A stretch of DNA of 15,367 nt from G001797105 sp964528155 (GTDB lineage: Bacteria; Chloroflexota; Anaerolineae; Anaerolineales; E44-bin32). The notes under the pieces were generated by a model. The model did no database searches, had not been told where the DNA came from, and saw nothing but the letters and a program-made list of their open reading frames with translations. Positions 6,549 through 13,939 of this stretch are shown here, piece by piece. Both the position numbers and the translations under genes were made by a program. The DNA lies in assembly GCA_964528155.1 (NCBI GenBank), contig CAZGRL010000084.1, forward strand, positions 1 through 15,367. The letters run 5' to 3'. Position 1 is the first letter of the stretch. Each line of letters starts with the position of its first letter.

Positions 6549-6968
6549 ATGAAGAGCTACAGGAAGGAGCTCTGGTTCAACGTGCGCGGGCGGCGGGATT
6601 TCATCAATATCACCCCCGAAGTCAACCAGGCATTGCAGGAGAGCGGGATCCAGGAGGGGCTGGCCCTGGTCAACGCGATGCACATCACGGCGTCCGTCTT
6701 CATCAACGACGACGAGCACGGTTTGCACCAGGACTACGACGACTGGCTCGAAGGACTTGCGCCACACGAGCCTGTGAGCCATTACCGCCACAACCGCACC
6801 GGTGAAGACAATGCCGACGCGCATTTGAAACGACAGGTCATGGGGCGCGAGGTAGTCGTGGCGGTAACGAACGGAGCACTCGATTTCGGACCGTGGGAAC
6901 AGATCTTCTATGGCGAATTCGACGGCGGTCGACGAAAGCGCGCGCTGATCAAGATCATCGGCGATTGA
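6549..6968 (+). CDS. yjbQ: YjbQ/UPF0047 family protein
   Basis: 139 residues, the usual length of UPF0047 (TIGR00149). The order of motifs fits: 'ELWFNVRGRRDFINIT' first strand, 'GLALVNAMHITASVFINDDE' with the conserved His, 'DYDDWLEGLAP', 'HYRHNRTGEDNADAHLKRQVMG' with the His-rich loop, and 'DFGPWEQIFYGEFDG' near the end. E. coli YjbQ has been reported to have weak thiamine-phosphate synthase activity, but the physiological role is unsettled. AAGGAG at 6532-6537 is 11 nt from the ATG, slightly far but acceptable. The stop codon overlaps the -35 of the promoter for the next gene, so the two genes are probably separate transcription units or only loosely co-transcribed. Confidence 0.93.
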   Translation: MKSYRKELWFNVRGRRDFINITPEVNQALQESGIQEGLALVNAMHITASVFINDDEHGLHQDYDDWLEGLAPHEPVSHYRHNRTGEDNADAHLKRQVMGREVVVAVTNGALDFGPWEQIFYGEFDGGRRKRALIKIIGD

Positions 6969-6994
6969 CACCGAACGGACCGACACAATACGAT
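6965..6994 (+). promoter_or_regulatory. sigma-70-like promoter for the DUF1801 gene
   Basis: A perfect TTGACA (6965-6970) overlaps the yjbQ stop. After 18 nt comes TACGAT (6989-6994), four of six matches to the -10 consensus. The predicted start is near 7001, leaving a leader of about 21 nt that carries AAAGGAGG (7007-7014) 7 nt before the ATG at 7022. Confidence 0.65.
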
Positions 6995-7021
6995 CCCACT
7001 CCCGCCAAAGGAGGAACCAGG

Positions 7022-7399
7022 ATGAAGCCCAAGTCGGTTGACGAGTACGTCACGAGTCTCGACGATTGGCAGGCCGAGATCGTCACAGCGCTTCGGGAGC
7101 AGGTCAAGAAGGCTGTTCCCGATGCGAAGGAAGCCTTCAAGTGGGCCCAGCCGGTGTACGAGGTCAACGGACCGTTTTGCTACATCAAGGCATTCAGCAA
7201 ATACGTCAATTTCGGCTTCTGGCGCGGGATCGATCTTGATGATCCGCAAGGCCTCCTGGAAGGCGCCGGCGACAAGATGCGCCATGTGAAACTGACCTCG
7301 GTCAAGGACATCCGCGAGAACGCCTTCCAGGATTACCTGCGCACTGCGGCCAATCTCAATCGGAGAAAAGGCGACCCGACGAAGTCATCTGGCCGCTGA
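7022..7399 (+). CDS. DUF1801 (YdhG-like) protein
   Basis: 125 residues. 'KSVDEYVTSLDDWQAEIVTALREQVKKAVPDAKEAFKWAQPVYEVNG' followed by 'YIKAFSKYVNFGFWRG' and 'KMRHVKLTSVKDI' is the standard order of the DUF1801 domain. Bacillus YdhG/Fra is an iron-chaperone-like frataxin relative of this fold, but most members are uncharacterised, so no function is claimed. The start is decided by AAAGGAGG at 7007-7014; a longer in-frame reading from 6893 overlaps yjbQ and lacks a ribosome site. It appears to have its own promoter, and 139 bases separate it from the next gene. Confidence 0.88.
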   Translation: MKPKSVDEYVTSLDDWQAEIVTALREQVKKAVPDAKEAFKWAQPVYEVNGPFCYIKAFSKYVNFGFWRGIDLDDPQGLLEGAGDKMRHVKLTSVKDIRENAFQDYLRTAANLNRRKGDPTKSSGR

Positions 7400-7538
7400 T
7401 CACCAACCGGCAACCTGGTGCGCAAACGCGGTTCATCGCTCTGTTTGGATCGCAACCTTGCCCGATCCGCAGCAGAACTGGCCCAGAAGGCGCGATGTCA
7501 GCGACTCGAAGGGCGCGGCATCCTGGAAGAGGCAAAAG

Positions 7539-7802
7539 ATGCAAGTGAAGAAGATCAACGACGAGCAATTCGAAGTGAGCCTGGAAGGACCCCCTGCGAC
7601 GAAGCATCTCGTCAGCCTCTCTGAGGCGTACTACCAGAAGCTCACCCAGGGAAGGGTCAGCCGCGAGGACCTGATCAGCCGATCGTTCGAGTTCCTGCTG
7701 GAGAGGGAGCGCAATACAAGCATCTTGCGCTCCTTCGAGCTTCCGGTGATCGGGCGCTATTTCCCCGAGTACGAACGGGAAATCCAGAGGCGGCTGGGGT
7801 GA
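7539..7802 (+). CDS. small conserved protein of unknown function (87 aa)
   Basis: From the ATG at 7539 the protein has 87 residues: a beta-rich start ('MQVKKINDEQFEVSLEG', 'THLVSL'-like strand), then 'EAYYQKLTQGRVSREDLISRSFEFLLERE' as helices, and 'SILRSFELPVIGRYFPEYEREI' at the end. I recall similar short proteins with this 'FELPVIxRYFPEYE' ending in several bacterial phyla, but know of no assigned function or named domain. GGAAGAGG (7525-7532) stands 6 nt upstream and supports this start over the longer reading from 7458, whose first 27 residues look non-native. It could bind a partner or nucleic acid; nothing in the sequence decides. Confidence 0.65.
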   Translation: MQVKKINDEQFEVSLEGPPATKHLVSLSEAYYQKLTQGRVSREDLISRSFEFLLERERNTSILRSFELPVIGRYFPEYEREIQRRLG

Positions 7803-7916
7803 CACCGTTCGTGGCTGATTTGGTTAGATCTTCCTTGCGCCGGGCAAAGGACGGAGCCGAGATCATTAGCCGGTGACGAACGCATCTCACAAGGGGAAGA
7901 AACCGGTGCGAAGGTC

Positions 7917-8297
7917 GTGAGGCGCTTGAGAGTCCTCCCCGAGCCGATGGCGATCACGCGGCTTGAGCCGGAGGCGGTCTCCCCTACATGGGTGGAGACA
8001 GCCGGATTCTCATGCATCTTGAGGACCGATGACTCGCTAACCATCGTTTGCGCCCAGGCATTCATCCCAGAAGGCATTCCATCGGATCGAGATTGGCGAT
8101 GCCTGGAGGTCGCAGGACCCCTCGACTTGAGTCTGACGGGTATCCTGGCCTCACTGACCGCCCCACTTGCCCGGGCGGGCATCCCCGTATTCGCCCTGTC
8201 CAGCTACGAGACGGATTTCATCCTGGTGAAAGAAGAACGCCTGTCTGCGGCTAGGCACACTCTCGAAGAAGCCGGATACGTCGTCGTCGAAGACTAG
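7917..8297 (+). CDS. ACT-domain protein (CASTOR/ACT_7-like)
   Basis: 126 residues with two ACT-like halves. The N-terminal half begins 'RRLRVLPEPMAITRLEP'; the C-terminal half has 'LTGILASLTAPLARAGIPVFALSSYETDFILVKEERL' and 'EEAGYVV', the signature of the CASTOR-type ACT_7 family. ACT domains bind amino acids or other small ligands, and stand-alone ones of this type are usually uncharacterised sensors. The GTG at 7917 fits the family's N-terminus; the alternative ATG at 7947 would remove the first strand. The ribosome site is poor (AAGGTC abuts the GTG). It is the last + strand gene before the convergent junction. Confidence 0.82.
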   Translation: MRRLRVLPEPMAITRLEPEAVSPTWVETAGFSCILRTDDSLTIVCAQAFIPEGIPSDRDWRCLEVAGPLDLSLTGILASLTAPLARAGIPVFALSSYETDFILVKEERLSAARHTLEEAGYVVVED

Positions 8298-8339
8298 CTC
8301 GCGCCGCGTGCACGACAATCGGATCGGACCGAATGGCAT

Positions 8340-8381
8340 GGCCGGGGCGATCTGCGTTGGCGCGGGCTGCCCCGTCCGGCC
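8340..8381. terminator. possible bidirectional hairpin at the convergent junction
   Basis: GGCC+GGGGC (8340-8348) faces GCCCC (8369-8373) and GGCC (8378-8381) across a 20-nt loop with a 4-nt bulge. It lies between the converging ACT and nuclease-like genes. No T-tract is present on either side, so termination here is uncertain. Otherwise I see nothing in 8298-8464. Confidence 0.3.
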
Positions 8382-8464
8382 GCGCCGATCTCGGGTCGCT
8401 CTGAAGGCGCAATTCGGATGGGAAGGGGAAGTACGGGAACAACGTGGCTTCAAACTGGGACAGA

Positions 8465-9250
8465 TCAACCGCGCGACAGAGCCCGGATCCCTTTCCACGG
8501 CAGTACTCGCAGCCGGCGCCACACGCTCTCCTCATGGACTCGCCCGGCGAAGTCCAGCCAGCCCCGCTCGAGAGTCGGCCACGATCTCATCGGGGTCACC
8601 AACCACATGTGCAGAGAAAGGCCAAGCTTTGCAGCAAGGGCTGCCCCGACGAGGAGCGTTCGGCCGAGCTGGTAATGCTGGTCACACGCTGGCGCCTCGA
8701 CGCCGGGCACGGGCCTCTCCCCAAAATCCACAGCCGAATCGAAGCGTGCGCCATCAACTTCCCAGTACCTGCAGCCGGTCCAGACATCTTCGCTTTCATC
8801 GCGATGGATTTCCGGACAGCGACCCGAGGCGAATCTCGAACATCGGCCAGGGACGGCGAAGTTCTTTGCTTCGACGACCACGAGGTGGTTCGCACCGCGC
8901 AGGAAGAGATCAACCTCTGTCCGTGGCCCAGCTCCATCAACCGCTTCAAGAACGGTATCCAGTCCTTCGAGCCGACCCCCTTGAGTCCCATACCCCCAGA
9001 AGTACGGAACGAGCTGGTCGCGAAAGTCATCGGCTGAGAGCGCCGTTCCCCACAGCGGTCGAATAGCAATCAGGTCATGAAGCGCGACGGTCGGCCGGGC
9101 CAGGGGATAGACCAGGTTCCACAGCAGCGCGCTCTCGGAACCTTGCATCGCCATATTCGCCAGAATCCCGGCAGGCAACACTTGGAAGATCGGCTCTCCC
9201 AGGCCGACCAGGACATGCTTCGGGGTATGTGTGATCTGCTCTTCGCTCAC
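8465..9250 (-). CDS. PD-(D/E)XK nuclease-like protein with four cysteines
   Basis: 261 residues from GTG (9248-9250). The core 'RTEVDLFLRGANHLVVVEAKNF' gives D114 and E127-x-K129 on adjacent strands, the D...ExK signature of the PD-(D/E)XK superfamily. Four cysteines follow, C137, C145, C160 and C189, in 'GRCSRFASGRCPEIH', 'TGCRYW' and 'ACDQHYQLGRTLL'; the last resembles the Q-Y motif of RecB/Cas4-type enzymes. Similar 'RCPEI...CRYW' proteins occur among putative restriction-endonuclease-like families (PGN_0703-like). It may bind Zn or an Fe-S cluster; both are inference. No clear ribosome site precedes the GTG, and the frame stays open to 9322 with no better start codon. It is transcribed toward the convergent junction, and no partner methylase is nearby. 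Confidence 0.65.
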   Translation of the reverse strand: MSEEQITHTPKHVLVGLGEPIFQVLPAGILANMAMQGSESALLWNLVYPLARPTVALHDLIAIRPLWGTALSADDFRDQLVPYFWGYGTQGGRLEGLDTVLEAVDGAGPRTEVDLFLRGANHLVVVEAKNFAVPGRCSRFASGRCPEIHRDESEDVWTGCRYWEVDGARFDSAVDFGERPVPGVEAPACDQHYQLGRTLLVGAALAAKLGLSLHMWLVTPMRSWPTLERGWLDFAGRVHEESVWRRLRVLPWKGIRALSRG

Positions 9251-9443
9251 GCGCTTGATCTTGTCAGCATGCGCCGACCGGATCGATGACGGTCCCTTGC
9301 TCTTACCAGATCCGACGAGGGCTCATCTCTCTCGCACACAACCGAACGGAGTGCGAGCGTGATGTTGAATGCAGAGAGGACAAGAGTAGTTGAGGGGATA
9401 GTACGACCAGGTCGAGGCGCGAGTGGCCGCGCACGAGTGACGC

Positions 9444-9458
9444 CCGAGGAAGCCTCGG
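9444..9458 (-). terminator. short hairpin just after rpiB
   Basis: CCGAGG (9444-9449) and CCTCGG (9453-9458) form a 6-bp stem with a 3-nt loop, 12 bases past the rpiB stop in the transcription direction. No T-tract follows. The gap 9251-9470 otherwise shows no gene, promoter or RNA that I can support. Confidence 0.35.
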
Positions 9459-9470
9459 AGGCGGCCGCAC

Positions 9471-9938
9471 TCACTCGTCTCGTCGCCCGAACTCTTGAGC
9501 TTCGAGGGCATCGAGCTTGGCCAGCCGCTTCACATGGCGTTCCTCCCCGCTGAACCTGGCGCCGAGGAATGACTTGACGACATCCTCAGCCAGTTCGGGT
9601 CCGATGACACGCGCCCCGAGGGAGAGCATGTTGGCATTGTCATGCTCGACCGACTGGTGTGCCGAGTACGTATCGTGACACATCCCGGCCCGGATGCCGC
9701 GCAGCTTGTTGGCGGCGACCGCTACTCCAACGCCGGAGCCACAGATGACGATCCCGCGCTCAGCGTCACCGCGCTGGATGGCGCGACCGGCCCATTCGGC
9801 GACATCGGGCCAATCGATCGGCGGATGGTCCGCATTCGTCCCCAGATCGATCGGCTCGTGGCCGACCGCGCGCACGGCGTCAAGGACGACCTGCTTGAGC
9901 GGGAAGCCCGCGTGATCACACGCGACGGCGACTTTCAT
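9471..9938 (-). CDS. rpiB: ribose-5-phosphate isomerase B
   Basis: 155 residues, typical of RpiB, which interconverts ribose 5-phosphate and ribulose 5-phosphate in the pentose phosphate pathway. D8 and H9 in 'ACDHAGFPLK', the catalytic Cys C66 in 'IVICGSGVGVAVAANK', H99 in 'YSAHQSVEHDNANML', and 'FSGEERHVKR' near the C-terminus all match. The motif is GSGVG where many members have GTGIG, a conservative change. The ATG overlaps the transketolase stop as ATGA, so the two pentose phosphate enzymes are coupled in translation. No own promoter is seen; it depends on the tkt transcript. LacA/B-type isomerases share the fold, but the tkt linkage favours RpiB. Confidence 0.96.
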   Translation of the reverse strand: MKVAVACDHAGFPLKQVVLDAVRAVGHEPIDLGTNADHPPIDWPDVAEWAGRAIQRGDAERGIVICGSGVGVAVAANKLRGIRAGMCHDTYSAHQSVEHDNANMLSLGARVIGPELAEDVVKSFLGARFSGEERHVKRLAKLDALEAQEFGRRDE

Positions 9939-11965
9939 TGTGTGCCCGCCTTCTCGACCTGCTGCTCCAGCAGGCCGCGGGCGACCTCGGCGATGCGATC
10001 AACGGTCAGCCCGAGATGTTGATAGATCTGCTCGTAGGGGGCGGAGGCACCGTAACGCTCCAGCCCGATCGCCACGCCGCGTTCACCGACCCATTGCGAC
10101 CAACCCTGTCGAACACCGGCTTCCACCGAGACCCGAGCGGTCACCTGCGGTGGCAGGATCATCTTCTGATAGCCGGGAGACTGTGACTCAAATGCCTCCC
10201 AGCACGGGAATGACACCAATCTGACCGCACGGCCTTCCGCCGCGAGCAATCGTCCGGCCTCGACGATGAGCGAAATCTCCGACCCGGAGGCCATCAGGAT
10301 GAGCTCCGGCTCCCCATCCCCCAGGTCGGCCAACACGTAGGCCCCCTTCCGCAGGCCGGATGCCGGGCCGAACTCGGCACGGTCGAGGGTCGGCACCGAC
10401 TGGCGGGTCAGGATGAGGGCGGTCGGCCCCTGGGTGCGTTCCAGCGCCAGACCCCAGGCTACAGCCGTCTCATTGGCGTCGGCGGGGCGAACGACAAACA
10501 GGTTCGGAATGGCCCGCAGCGCGGCCAGTTGCTCGATGGGCTGGTGCGTCGGTCCGTCTTCACCCAAACCGATTGAGTCGTGACTGTAGACGTAGATCAC
10601 GCGCAGTCCCATCATTGCCGCCAGGCGAAGCGTCGGGCGCATGTAATCCGAGAAAACGAGGAACGTGCCGCCATATGGGATCAACCCGCCGTGCAGGGCC
10701 AGTCCGCTCAGGATCGCGCCCATGGCGTGTTCGCGGACTCCGAAGTGAATGTAGCGTGCATCACGGTTCTCGGGGCCGAACGCCGGTTCTCCGCGAATGT
10801 CTGTCTTGTTGGATCCGGTCAGATCGGCCGATCCGCCGATCAACTCGGGCAGCACGGGCGCAAGCGCGTTCAGCGTCTTGCCTGAGCTGGCGCGTGTGGC
10901 CATGCCCTTGGCATCGGCCTCGAATACGGGCAGGTTGTTCACGTATCCGCCGGGCAGCGCGCCGTCCTGCGTTCGCTCGAACTCAGCCGCCTGATCGGGA
11001 TACGCGCGGCGGTACTCCGAGAACAAATCCTGCCAGCGCTTGACCTCGGGTCGCCCTCTCTCCCCGATCTTGTTGAAATGCTGGGCCACATCCTCAGGGA
11101 CAAAGAACTTCGGCTCGAGCGGCCAGCCGAGTTTCTTCTTCGCGCCATCGGCTTCCTCTTCACCCGGAGGCTCGCCATGAGCTGCCGCCGTGTCCTGCCT
11201 GGTCGGCAACCCGAATCCGATGTGCGTCCGTGCCAGGATCAGCGAGGGACGAGTGTCGGCCCGAGCGTCGGTCAACGCGGCATCGATGGCGGCGACGTCG
11301 TTTCCGTCTTCCACCCGGACCACGTGCCACCCGTACGCCTCGAACCTCGCCGCCCGATCCTCGGTGAATGCCAGGTCGGTGCTGCCATCGATCGTGATCC
11401 GGTTGTCGTCATAGAGAAAGATCAGCTTCCCCAGGCGCAGATGGCCGGCCAATGACGCCGCCTCCGAAGCCACGCCCTCCATGAGATCTCCATCAGACAC
11501 AATGGCGTAGACGCGGTGATCGACGATCGGGAAATCCGGTCTGTTGTATCGAGCCGCAAGGCGTTCGGCCGCGATCGCCATCCCAACTGCATTTCCGAAC
11601 CCCTGTCCAAGCGGGCCGGTCGTTGTCTCGATCCCCGGGGCGGCCCAATGCTCCGGGTGTCCGGCCGTCTTGCTGCCCCATTGGCGAAAGTTCTTGATCT
11701 CCTCCAGCGACAGGTCGAACCCTGTCAGGTGCAGGAGTGAGTAAAGCAACATCGAGCCATGACCTGCGGAGAGCACAAACCGGTCCCGATCCGGCCAGCG
11801 CGGAAGTGTAGGATCGAATTTCAGGTGACGGCTCCACAACGTGTACGCCATCGCAGCGTCGCCCATCGGCAAACCAGGGTGACCGGAATTGGCCTTTTCC
11901 ACGGCGTCGACCGACAGAAAACGGATCGTATTGATCGCTCGAGTTTCCAGGTCTTGCTCAGGCAT
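9935..11965 (-). CDS. tkt: transketolase
   Basis: 676 residues, the usual full length of bacterial transketolase, which moves two-carbon ketol units between pentose phosphates with thiamine diphosphate. Seen in order: 'VEKANSGHPGLPMGDA' and 'SAGHGSMLLYSLLHL' in the PP domain; 'TTGPLGQGFGNAVGMAIA'; 'VSDGDLMEGVASEAASLAGH' with the metal-binding GDG-type loop, and 'YDDNRITIDG'; then 'GVREHAMGAILSGLALHGG' in the Pyr domain with the conserved Glu, 'YVYSHDSIGLGEDGPTHQP', and a C-terminal domain ending 'PYEQIYQHLGLT'. The ATG at 11965 is preferred over the ATG at 11977 because GGAG (11972-11975) is 6 nt before it, while nothing precedes the first. A promoter candidate lies at 12052-12060. It overlaps rpiB by 4 bases. 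Confidence 0.97.
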   Translation of the reverse strand: MPEQDLETRAINTIRFLSVDAVEKANSGHPGLPMGDAAMAYTLWSRHLKFDPTLPRWPDRDRFVLSAGHGSMLLYSLLHLTGFDLSLEEIKNFRQWGSKTAGHPEHWAAPGIETTTGPLGQGFGNAVGMAIAAERLAARYNRPDFPIVDHRVYAIVSDGDLMEGVASEAASLAGHLRLGKLIFLYDDNRITIDGSTDLAFTEDRAARFEAYGWHVVRVEDGNDVAAIDAALTDARADTRPSLILARTHIGFGLPTRQDTAAAHGEPPGEEEADGAKKKLGWPLEPKFFVPEDVAQHFNKIGERGRPEVKRWQDLFSEYRRAYPDQAAEFERTQDGALPGGYVNNLPVFEADAKGMATRASSGKTLNALAPVLPELIGGSADLTGSNKTDIRGEPAFGPENRDARYIHFGVREHAMGAILSGLALHGGLIPYGGTFLVFSDYMRPTLRLAAMMGLRVIYVYSHDSIGLGEDGPTHQPIEQLAALRAIPNLFVVRPADANETAVAWGLALERTQGPTALILTRQSVPTLDRAEFGPASGLRKGAYVLADLGDGEPELILMASGSEISLIVEAGRLLAAEGRAVRLVSFPCWEAFESQSPGYQKMILPPQVTARVSVEAGVRQGWSQWVGERGVAIGLERYGASAPYEQIYQHLGLTVDRIAEVARGLLEQQVEKAGTQ

Positions 11966-11971
11966 TCTGGG

Positions 11972-11975
11972 CTCC
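11972..11975 (-). promoter_or_regulatory. ribosome binding site deciding the tkt start
   Basis: GGAG ends 6 nt before ATG 11965. It lies partly inside the upstream ATG (11977), which itself has no Shine-Dalgarno site. This favours the shorter, 676-residue transketolase. Confidence 0.7.
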
Positions 11976-12051
11976 ATCGAAGAGGTTTTGTCGATTGCGT
12001 CGAACGAGGCTGGCCCGCAGCGCCGGGGTCAGTCAGTGGCGCTTGCGGCGA

Positions 12052-12060
12052 ATCATATCA
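12052..12060 (-). promoter_or_regulatory. extended -10 promoter (TGATATGAT) for tkt-rpiB
   Basis: On the - strand TGA (12060-12058) precedes TATGAT (12057-12052), a TGn-extended -10 with five of six consensus bases. No -35 is clear at 17 nt. The predicted start near 12045 gives a leader of roughly 80 nt before ATG 11965. It lies in the gap after the hydrolase gene (ends 12100). Confidence 0.55.
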
Positions 12061-12099
12061 CACAGGTGTGGGACCAGATCCGGAGGAGCGCATCGGGCA

Positions 12100-12768
12100 T
12101 CATTCGGCCGTCGGCCGCGATCTGCTGCCGGAGAAATGATTCTGCCACCATTGGTTGATGCCGCGCATGCATTCAACCCCGACACGGCGCTCGACATCAG
12201 CCTCACAGAACTGCACCGACGCGCCGATCCGGTGCAGTCGTTCGACATCGGAGCGGGCCTGCTCGATCGGGACCAGCGTATCCAGCGTCCCATGGCCCCA
12301 GAAAATCGGGACCCCGCGAAGATGGGCGGCATCGCCATCGGGCAGAAAGCCAGCCAGGGCGACAATGCCTTGCGGCCGAATGCGTTCGTCCCTGGCGGCT
12401 GCGAAGGCGAGCGCCGCTCCCTGGCTGAAGCCGACAAGGATCATCCGAGCCCGGTCAAGACCTCTCTCGATTTCCAGCCGGTCGAGAAGCGTCGTGACGG
12501 CAGCCACAGCCGGCCCAAACTCGTCGAAGGTCGCCTTGCCGGCGGGGAGTGGCTCTTCCCAGCTGTATCCCCCATCTGCCGACGGAAATGGAGCGCGGGG
12601 CGCGATCGTCAGCCCTTTCGACGGCAGGGCCTCGGCTACGACCCACATGACGGACTCGTCCCCTGTCCGCCCGTGAAGCAAGACCACGGGCGGATCGCCC
12701 GGCTCGGTGGCGGCCCGCCAGCGATAGAAGAGCACCCCCTCACCGCCGGCCAGGCGCGGATCACTCAT
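12100..12768 (-). CDS. alpha/beta hydrolase, carboxylesterase/phospholipase-like
   Basis: 222 residues from ATG 12768. The Abhydrolase_2 pattern is clear: 'VVLLHGRTGDE' oxyanion region (28-38), the nucleophile elbow G113-F-S115-Q-G117, and 'GHGTLDTLVP' with D163 as the catalytic acid. The usual third residue is a His in a G-H-x-V-G context near the end; here the aligned stretch reads 'EADVERRVGVECM', with Arg194 in place of His. The only later His is H211, near the C-terminus. It may therefore be inactive or rewired, or my alignment may be wrong. The start overlaps the preceding small membrane gene by 8 bases (ATGAGTGA), so the genes are coupled. A longer reading from TTG 12786 lacks support. 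Its partners are a TM protein and a patatin, suggesting lipid or ester metabolism. Confidence 0.82.
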   Translation of the reverse strand: MSDPRLAGGEGVLFYRWRAATEPGDPPVVLLHGRTGDESVMWVVAEALPSKGLTIAPRAPFPSADGGYSWEEPLPAGKATFDEFGPAVAAVTTLLDRLEIERGLDRARMILVGFSQGAALAFAAARDERIRPQGIVALAGFLPDGDAAHLRGVPIFWGHGTLDTLVPIEQARSDVERLHRIGASVQFCEADVERRVGVECMRGINQWWQNHFSGSRSRPTAE

Positions 12769-12988
12769 CGTCAAGCTTCCTGGCAATCCTTCCCATCAGC
12801 CAGAGCCAGGCGGCGATGAGTATCAACGGAAGCAGGCCGATCCCGGTGCAAAGCAAGGCGAACACCCCGGCTTGACGTCCGTAGATCAGGGCGATCAGGC
12901 CGTCCCCTACAAGGAACAACAGGACCAATGCGCCGAGGATGAGACGTGTGGTCGTCGATCGGGCGTACTTGCGCAGATCACGCGACAT
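12761..12988 (-). CDS. small two-TM membrane protein
   Basis: 75 residues from ATG 12988. A short basic N-terminus ('MSRDLRKYARSTTTR') precedes two hydrophobic segments, about residues 17-37 and 43-66, and the protein ends in a charged tail (RKLDDE). The positive-inside pattern places both ends in the cytoplasm. I do not recognise the family. The gene starts 1 base after the patatin stop (TAG-C-ATG) and its own stop overlaps the hydrolase start, so it is translated as the middle gene of a tight three-gene unit. It could anchor or escort one of the two lipid-type hydrolases; that is inference from position only. The longer reading to 13054 would add 22 residues overlapping the patatin gene and is not favoured. 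Confidence 0.7.
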   Translation of the reverse strand: MSRDLRKYARSTTTRLILGALVLLFLVGDGLIALIYGRQAGVFALLCTGIGLLPLILIAAWLWLMGRIARKLDDE

Positions 12989-12989
12989 G

Positions 12990-13880
12990 CTATCTGGTGT
13001 GTGAGAAGCGAGCCCCGACGGCCGTCTGCAAACCGCGCCCGAGTCGACGTCCAAGCTTGAACTCGTCCCTCAGCTTCGGGATGACTTGCTCAGCAGCCCG
13101 CTCTCCCAACTCGCACATGTCAGCTGCGGACGGTTGGTCAAACATGCCGATGTGCGAGACTCGCGGCCGGATGATCACCTCGGGCCTGTCGAGCTCGAGA
13201 CAGATCTCGGTGTACATCCGCATCAAGATCTCCGTCGTTCTGAGAAAGACTTTGAGCGCCTCGCCGGGTCTGAGGCGGGTGAACATGTCGATGATGGGGA
13301 TCGAGGCCAGCGGATTCGAAGACCCAACCTCGGCCCATTCTTCCCTGGGAGGGGAAAGGGCGACGGCAACCACCGGTCCGGGAAACAAACTCCGCGCGGG
13401 CCGGACGGGGACGGGATCGACGATGCCGCCATCGACCAGTCGGGTATCACCCATGATCTTTGGAGGGAACACGCCCGGCAGGGCGATCGTCGCCAGGACC
13501 GCGTCGACCAATCGACCTTCCCGCAAGACGATCTCTTCGCCCGAGTTAAGGTCGGTTGCCGTCACTGCACAGGGCACATTCAGGTCCTCGAATGTGCGAT
13601 CTCGGAGGGTCTCATGCAGGAGCTTCTCGATCCTGTCGAGGCCGATCAAACCAGATCCGGAAGGTCGTGCGCGAAAGAGGTCTCGGCGCGTCGAAGCGTC
13701 GGCCCAATGGACCAATTCAGGGGGCGAATATCCCGCGGCGTACAACGCGCCGATGATCCCACCCATACTCGTCCCAGCAACGGCGCGGATACGAAAGCCG
13801 GCCTTTTCAAGGGCATACAGAACTCCGATGTGGGCCAGCCCGCGCGCGCCGCCACCGCCGAGTGCTAAACAGATGTCCAT
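12990..13880 (-). CDS. patatin-like phospholipase (RssA/NTE-type)
   Basis: 296 residues. 'LALGGGGARGLAHIGVL' (5-21) is the glycine-rich oxyanion loop, G36-T-S38-M-G40 holds the nucleophile Ser, and D150 in 'LVDGGIVDPVPV' is the catalytic Asp of the Ser-Asp dyad. There is no signal peptide or transmembrane segment, so it is predicted to be a cytoplasmic or peripheral lipid acyl hydrolase. AAAGGGA about 6 nt before the ATG is a good ribosome site. The upstream neighbour (stop at 13940) is 59 bases away. Downstream the small TM gene starts 1 base after the stop, followed by the alpha/beta hydrolase, so this is probably the first member of a lipid-acting operon. The substrate class is inferred from the family. 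Confidence 0.93.
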   Translation of the reverse strand: MDICLALGGGGARGLAHIGVLYALEKAGFRIRAVAGTSMGGIIGALYAAGYSPPELVHWADASTRRDLFRARPSGSGLIGLDRIEKLLHETLRDRTFEDLNVPCAVTATDLNSGEEIVLREGRLVDAVLATIALPGVFPPKIMGDTRLVDGGIVDPVPVRPARSLFPGPVVAVALSPPREEWAEVGSSNPLASIPIIDMFTRLRPGEALKVFLRTTEILMRMYTEICLELDRPEVIIRPRVSHIGMFDQPSAADMCELGERAAEQVIPKLRDEFKLGRRLGRGLQTAVGARFSHTR

Positions 13881-13939
13881 GATCGTCCCTTTCGGCGGTC
13901 GTCACTTCGGCCGCCGGTGATATCTTGCCGCCAGGTCTC

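Noticed and set aside
5778..6986. 402-residue open frame on the - strand
   Set aside because: It lies antisense to the phosphoesterase and yjbQ, both of which show complete family motifs. Its product has no recognisable motif.
8308..9066. 252-residue + strand open frame opposite the nuclease-like gene
   Set aside because: Arg/Ser/Pro-rich with no motif, while the - strand frame carries the EVDLFL...VVVEAK core.
9247..9553. Small open frames on both strands in the gap between rpiB and the nuclease-like gene
   Set aside because: Low-complexity translations with no motif or ribosome site; the frames disagree with each other and overlap real genes.
10573..11043. 156-residue + strand open frame within tkt
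   Set aside because: Antisense to conserved transketolase sequence and rich in Arg, Ser and Gly, as expected from a GC-rich complement.
11966..11977. Earlier ATG start for transketolase
   Set aside because: No ribosome site upstream. GGAG is correctly spaced for the ATG at 11965 instead.
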